Shown: one piece after another, positions 13,044 to 16,036 of the stretch
Layout: every line of letters begins with the position of its first letter
Position numbering within the stretch: the stretch's first letter is position 1
NCBI RefSeq assembly: GCF_028618695.1
Contig: NZ_JAQIVI010000322.1
Coordinates: 1 to 16,036 of the forward strand
Source: Natrinema soli
Lineage (GTDB): Archaea > Halobacteriota > Halobacteria > Halobacteriales > Natrialbaceae
Reading direction: 5' to 3'
DNA length: 16,036 nucleotides
The notes under the pieces: model-generated
Told to the model about the DNA's origin: nothing
Database searches by the model: none
Seen by the model: the letters and a program-made list of their open reading frames with translations, nothing else
Program-made: the position numbers and the translations under genes

Positions 13044-14033
13044 ATGAGTCATCGAACGAGTAGTCGGACGCGGTTCGAGTTCGTTCGCTGGTACCCGTTC
13101 GATCTCGCGGCCGTCTCGATCGGCGCGGTACTGGCGTTCCTGATCGTGACGGCGTTCGGGTCCGGAGACGGCCTTCGATTGTTCGTTACGATGCCGCTTG
13201 CACTGTTTCTTCCGGGCTACGCGCTCGTTTCGGTCCTGTTTCCGGCCCGCGAGCGGGACGCGCGGGAAACGGCGGCGACAGCCGCCGAGGCCCGTCCCCG
13301 CGGAATCGACGTCACCGAACGCGTCGGTCTGGGATTCGTCCTCTCGCTCGCGATCGTTCCGCTGGCCGTGCTGCTATTGCCGATCACCGGCTGGGGGCTG
13401 ACCGCTGCATCGGTCGCAGCGGCGCTCGCTCTCGTGACGGTCGTCGCCGCCCAACTGGGCGTCGTGCGCCGGCTCCGAACTCCGGACGCCGAACGGTTCA
13501 GCGTCTCTCCGATCTCGAGTCTGGGGCGTCTCCGCGGCGACGATAGTGCGGTCGCGACGGCGTCGTCGGTACTGCTCGTGGTCGCGATCGGAACGGCGGT
13601 CGGCGCGTTACTCGTTGGATTTTTGCTGCCCGTGGCGGGTGGTGGGTACACCGAGCTCGCGCTGTACAGCGAAGACGAAGACGGCGAACTGGTCGCTGGC
13701 GCGCTGCCGAGCGAGGTCGGTCCGGGCGAGTCGATCCCGGTAACCGTCTCGATCGAAAACCAGGAGGGTGACCAACAGCGCTACACGGTCGTAGTCCAAG
13801 AACAGGTCATCGAAGACGGTGAGGTGGTCGAACGGACGGAGTTACGACGGATCGACACGACCGTCTCGGACGGCGCGACCGCGAGCGGGGAACGATCGGT
13901 GACGCCGACGGCCGAACCCGGCGAAACGGTCCGGATCAGTATGTTGCTCTATCAGGGCGAGCCACCGGCCACACCGACGAACGAAAACGCTGCGGAGGAG
14001 ACCCACTTCTGGGTGGAAGTGACCGGAGAATAA
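13044..14033 (+). CDS. DUF1616-like membrane protein with extracellular C-terminal domain
   Basis: From the ATG at 13044 the protein is 329 residues. It has five membrane helices (about 19-38, 45-66, 94-113, 117-139, 173-197), including the RLFVTMPLALFLPGYALVSVLFP motif typical of DUF1616. The outside domain (about 200-329) is beta-rich and resembles a CARDB-like fold (ESIPVTVSIENQEGDQQRYTVVVQEQ, ETVRISMLLYQG). DUF1616 proteins occur in archaeal surface-polysaccharide and glycosylation neighbourhoods, but their biochemical role is not established to my knowledge. A GTG at 12963 would add 27 Arg/Asn-rich residues; I reject it because of the ATAACAAA box position and because the hydrophobic core starts later. 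The two genes downstream suggest a role in glycan assembly or export. Confidence 0.82.
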   Translation: MSHRTSSRTRFEFVRWYPFDLAAVSIGAVLAFLIVTAFGSGDGLRLFVTMPLALFLPGYALVSVLFPARERDARETAATAAEARPRGIDVTERVGLGFVLSLAIVPLAVLLLPITGWGLTAASVAAALALVTVVAAQLGVVRRLRTPDAERFSVSPISSLGRLRGDDSAVATASSVLLVVAIGTAVGALLVGFLLPVAGGGYTELALYSEDEDGELVAGALPSEVGPGESIPVTVSIENQEGDQQRYTVVVQEQVIEDGEVVERTELRRIDTTVSDGATASGERSVTPTAEPGETVRISMLLYQGEPPATPTNENAAEETHFWVEVTGE

Positions 14034-14386
14034 CGACTCCCGTAGGGGATTGCCGCCGTGGACGTGACCCGATCGAGGATGGTATCGAATTCCGAGGGGA
14101 AGGCACTCCGTTTTGCGGCACGTTCGACGCGTTCGATGCCGACGAAACACCGATTTACTGCCTCGAGACAGCGGTATCAACTCGAGTCGGAAGCGACCCC
14201 TTCGAGACGGCGGGGACGAATCAGCCAGCGACGGGACGGACGGCTGTCGTCCGGCGAATGGTCTGCGTCTCACACTGACTCGAAATGGAGTCGAGACGCG
14301 CTGAGATGGCCAGAGGGGAGGGGACCGGCGCGAATGGAATTGGCGAGGATAGCGAACGACGACGGAAGTCGGGCGCTGAAAACGTT
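14034..14386. other. Convergent gap with no gene seen
   Basis: The 353 bases between the DUF1616 stop and the stop of the second DUF7344-like gene contain open frames on both strands, but these are Arg- and Ser-rich, unlike haloarchaeal proteins, and run into the opposite gene. I find no TATA box, strong hairpin, long T tract or repeat. It is long for a convergent gap, so a small RNA or a decayed gene cannot be excluded. Confidence 0.4.
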
Positions 14387-14923
14387 CTACCGGCTCGCGA
14401 AGCCGAACGGAAGGTCCAGATCCGGACGGCGGGAGACGTGTTGTACCGCCGAGAGGGCGAGGACGACGAGACAGATCGTCAGCGCGACGACCGGTGCCAG
14501 ACCGGTCGTCAGGGGACCGACTGCGAGCAACGACAGTCCGAGTGCGACGACGCCGACCGCCGTCACCGCCGCGTAGATGTGATGCCACGCCCGATCGTTC
14601 TCGAGGTGGCGGTCGAGGTACGGCTCGAACCGCTCCTCGCTCGGCAGCAGTTCGATCTTGTGCCCGTCGGGATCCCAGTCGACGATGCCGTGGTCCTCGA
14701 GCATCGGCAGATGGGTCTGGTACAGCGAGATGTACACTCGCCGGCGCTGGGTTCGAGTCACGTCGTCGGGCACGGTGTCGTTCTCCCACGCGGCGACCTG
14801 CTGGACGAGCGGCGCGAGATCGCAAGTGCCGCCCTGTCGTTTGAGGTACTGTACCGCTCGCCGTCGCCGTGCGTTGCTGAAGACGTCGAATAGCTCGGCT
14901 TGCGTAAGTTCTGTCTCAGACAT
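14387..14923 (-). CDS. Membrane-bound winged-helix protein (DUF7344-like), copy 2
   Basis: The 178-residue protein has a winged-helix domain (about 8-105) and two C-terminal membrane helices (about 114-135 and 140-161). DUF7344 marks are LFDVFSNARRRRAVQYLKRQGGT, then VAAWENDT and RRRVYISLYQTHLPMLEDHGIVDWD. It shares the layout and the YISLYQTHLP core with the protein at 10410-10913 but differs in much of the rest, so the duplication is old. Both copies face left and both lack a TATA box within 40 bases of the ATG, hinting at longer leaders; here the nearest AT-rich candidate is CAATATGG near 15000. It is divergent from the acyltransferase and could control it; that is inference from position. 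Confidence 0.87.
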   Translation of the reverse strand: MSETELTQAELFDVFSNARRRRAVQYLKRQGGTCDLAPLVQQVAAWENDTVPDDVTRTQRRRVYISLYQTHLPMLEDHGIVDWDPDGHKIELLPSEERFEPYLDRHLENDRAWHHIYAAVTAVGVVALGLSLLAVGPLTTGLAPVVALTICLVVLALSAVQHVSRRPDLDLPFGFASR

Positions 14924-15173
14924 GTCTGCTCTCGTCGTGTCGTCTCGAGTCCCGGTTCCGTCTGACGGGTGTAGTCGAATGCCTCACACCAGCGAATGCC
15001 ATATTGTGTCACTTTACTATCGCTCGGCTACCCGTGGGAAAGGGAATTGTACCAGTTGGCGTCCATGACAGACGGGAAACTCGATGTTTCAGCGTTCAAG
15101 CCCGGTATGTACACTCGTCCACGACCGCGAGCGACCGGCTCACGACGATGACGGGGAGTACCTCCCGACGAGG

Positions 15174-15192
15174 CCGTAGTACGTGACTACGG
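15174..15192 (+). promoter_or_regulatory. Perfect 7-base dyad upstream of the acyltransferase promoter
   Basis: CCGTAGT (15174-15180) and ACTACGG (15186-15192) flank ACGTG. It ends 16 bases before the ATAACAAA element at 15209, the usual place for an upstream regulator site, and follows a smaller dyad at 15154-15166 on the same side. It is a candidate operator; the protein is unknown. Confidence 0.45.
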
Positions 15193-15208
15193 ACCCTGCA
15201 AGCCGGGG

Positions 15209-15216
15209 ATAACAAA
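15209..15216 (+). promoter_or_regulatory. ATAACAAA element, candidate promoter of the acyltransferase operon
   Basis: GGGGATAACAAAGCC matches the elements before the PadR-type and DUF1616 genes. As a TATA box it predicts transcription from about 15238, before the 40-codon leader ORF (15269) and the acyltransferase (15388). Confidence 0.4.
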
Positions 15217-15268
15217 GCCTCGCTACCGGCTGTTTCAGCACGATTACCCACGCGGGTATCGATTGACT

Positions 15269-15391
15269 ATGAAACGAATACGCGACCGACCACGACGCCG
15301 AGTAGCGGCTCGAGCACACGCCACGATCCACCGTCGCGGTCGCTCGAGCGACGTCCGGGGGAGCCGCGACGACGGAGGCGAACCACAATGA
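15269..15391 (+). CDS. 40-codon Arg-rich leader ORF coupled to the acyltransferase gene
   Basis: The frame encodes 40 residues beginning MKRIRDRPRRRVAARAH and ending DDGGEPQ, with roughly a third of residues Arg or Lys. Its TGA (15389-15391) overlaps the acyltransferase ATG (15388) as ATGA. It lies fully in the predicted leader (start near 15238) and is preceded by a dyad at 15241-15261. The strongly basic composition is opposite to haloarchaeal proteins, so it may be a leader peptide whose translation sets downstream expression, or simply chance. No family is recognised. Confidence 0.3.
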   Translation: MKRIRDRPRRRVAARAHATIHRRGRSSDVRGSRDDGGEPQ

Positions 15392-15978
15392 GCGAAGCGG
15401 TACGAGAGGTCGTCCGCGGCGACGGCTGTACGATCAACGCCGACGCGACGGTCGGCTACGGCGAGTTCGACGAGCCGACTCGGATCGGCGAGGACGCGAC
15501 GATCCGGGCCGGCTCGATCGTCTACGGCGACGTGACGATCGGCGACGAGTTCGCGACCGGACACGACGTCCTCGTCCGCGAAGGGACGACGATCGGTGAC
15601 GACGTGCTCGTCGGAACCAAGACGGTCATCGACGGACAGACGACGATCGGCTCGCACGTCAGCCTCCAGACCAACGTCTACGTCCCGACCGAGACGACGA
15701 TCGGCAACAACGTCTTCGTCGGTCCGGGCGCGGTGCTGACCAACGACGAGTATCCCGTCCGGACCGACGACGGACTCGAGGGGCCGACGATCGAGGACGG
15801 CGCGTCGATCGGCGCGAACGCGACGCTGTTGCCCGGCGTCACGATCGGCGAGAACGCGTTCGTCGCCGCCGGGGCCGTGGTGACGGACGACATCCCTGCC
15901 GATAGTCTGGCCGTCGGCACGCCAGCGACCGTTCAGGAGCTACCGGACCCGCTCGAGGGGGCGAACCAGCTCGCATGA
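15388..15978 (+). CDS. Left-handed beta-helix (hexapeptide) acyltransferase, WbpD/WxcM-like
   Basis: The 196-residue protein is built from hexapeptide repeats ([IV]-G-x-x-x-x type): TIRAGSIVYGDVTIGDEF, TTIGDDVLVGTKTVI, TTIGSHVSLQTNVYV, TTIGNNVFVGPGAVLTNDEYP, then ASIGANATLLPGVTIGENAFVAAGAVVTDDIP and the closing SLAVGTPA. The VGPGAVLTNDEYP loop and the ASIGANATLLPGVTIG coil resemble sugar N- or O-acetyltransferases of nucleotide-sugar pathways such as WbpD. Such enzymes act as trimers and move an acyl group from acyl-CoA to an amino- or hydroxy-sugar in the cytoplasm. Its stop overlaps the next start as ATGA, and its own start overlaps a leader ORF the same way, so it is in a tightly coupled operon. 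The substrate is unknown; surface-glycan synthesis is likely. Confidence 0.88.
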   Translation: MSEAVREVVRGDGCTINADATVGYGEFDEPTRIGEDATIRAGSIVYGDVTIGDEFATGHDVLVREGTTIGDDVLVGTKTVIDGQTTIGSHVSLQTNVYVPTETTIGNNVFVGPGAVLTNDEYPVRTDDGLEGPTIEDGASIGANATLLPGVTIGENAFVAAGAVVTDDIPADSLAVGTPATVQELPDPLEGANQLA

Positions 15979-16036
15979 CGGACACCGAAACGAACCCCGA
16001 AGCCGAGACGGGCATCGACGCCGGAACCGGGCCGAA
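15975..16036 (+). CDS. Start of a further gene in the acyltransferase operon (cut by window end)
   Basis: The ATG at 15975 overlaps the acyltransferase TGA (15976-15978). Twenty codons are visible (beginning MTDTETNPEAETG), an acidic tail typical of haloarchaeal proteins, and the frame is open to the window end. Too little remains to name a family. In similar clusters the partner is often a PLP-dependent sugar aminotransferase or an oxidoreductase, but nothing here shows which. Confidence 0.6.
   Translation, partial: MTDTETNPEAETGIDAGTGP

Larger units (their letters stand above)
14924..15268. other. Regulatory-looking region between copy 2 and the acyltransferase
   Basis: No protein gene of a known family is seen. 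The right half is dense in symmetry: GGGAG-TAC-CTCCC (15154-15166), CCGTAGT-ACGTG-ACTACGG (15174-15192), the ATAACAAAGC element (15209-15218), and an imperfect dyad around TACCC-ACGC-GGGTA (15241-15261). The left half carries the AT-rich stretch near 14999-15020 that may be the promoter of the DUF7344-like gene. Confidence 0.5.

Noticed and set aside
14058..14576. 172-codon plus-strand frame in the convergent gap
   Set aside because: It is Arg/Ser/Thr-rich, runs antisense into the second DUF7344-like gene, and has no promoter or domain.

Overview
The window reads as chromosomal DNA of a haloarchaeon (class Halobacteria). It is GC-rich, its proteins are acidic, promoters are archaeal TATA boxes with short or no leaders, and several genes belong to families I know mainly from haloarchaea (DUF7343-, DUF7344-, DUF7563- and DUF7282-like proteins, short PadR regulators). 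I see no rRNA, tRNA, CRISPR array, insertion sequence or origin. The genus cannot be fixed from this sequence alone.

Left part (1-5304), metabolism and transport. The 3' part of a quinone-type dihydroorotate dehydrogenase (pyrD) converges on a two-gene ABC exporter operon on the minus strand, with ATPase then permease joined by an ATGA overlap. Upstream of the operon lie a 79-residue acidic orphan protein with a strong TATA box and a dihydroorotase-type cyclic amidohydrolase. The amidohydrolase and PyrD would catalyse consecutive steps of pyrimidine synthesis.

Middle part (5535-10135), cell surface. A nucleotide-sugar epimerase is transcribed divergently from the amidohydrolase. It is followed by a membrane-anchored winged-helix regulator whose start overlaps an 11-codon upstream ORF. 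Next is the most striking gene: a 796-residue secreted acidic protein with two long repeat blocks. Almost every ten-residue repeat carries one or two N-glycosylation sequons, about 71 in total, so it looks like an archaeal mucin analogue.

Right part (10410-16036), regulators and the edge of a glycan cluster. There are two related membrane-bound DUF7344-type winged-helix proteins, a small DUF7563-like zinc-finger protein, a soluble HTH protein, a PadR-type regulator with a dyad at its promoter, a DUF1616 membrane protein, and a left-handed beta-helix acyltransferase. The acyltransferase is coupled by ATGA overlaps to a 40-codon Arg-rich leader ORF upstream and to another gene downstream.

Working hypothesis: 5.5-16 kb is a regulated surface-glycan locus. 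The epimerase and acyltransferase would help make nucleotide sugars or glycan residues, DUF1616 would be a membrane partner, the sequon-dense protein a heavily glycosylated surface acceptor, and the five winged-helix proteins plus one zinc-finger protein local control. An ATAACAAA element precedes the PadR, DUF1616 and acyltransferase genes and was seen nowhere else in the window. The individual family calls are well supported; their joint function is inference.
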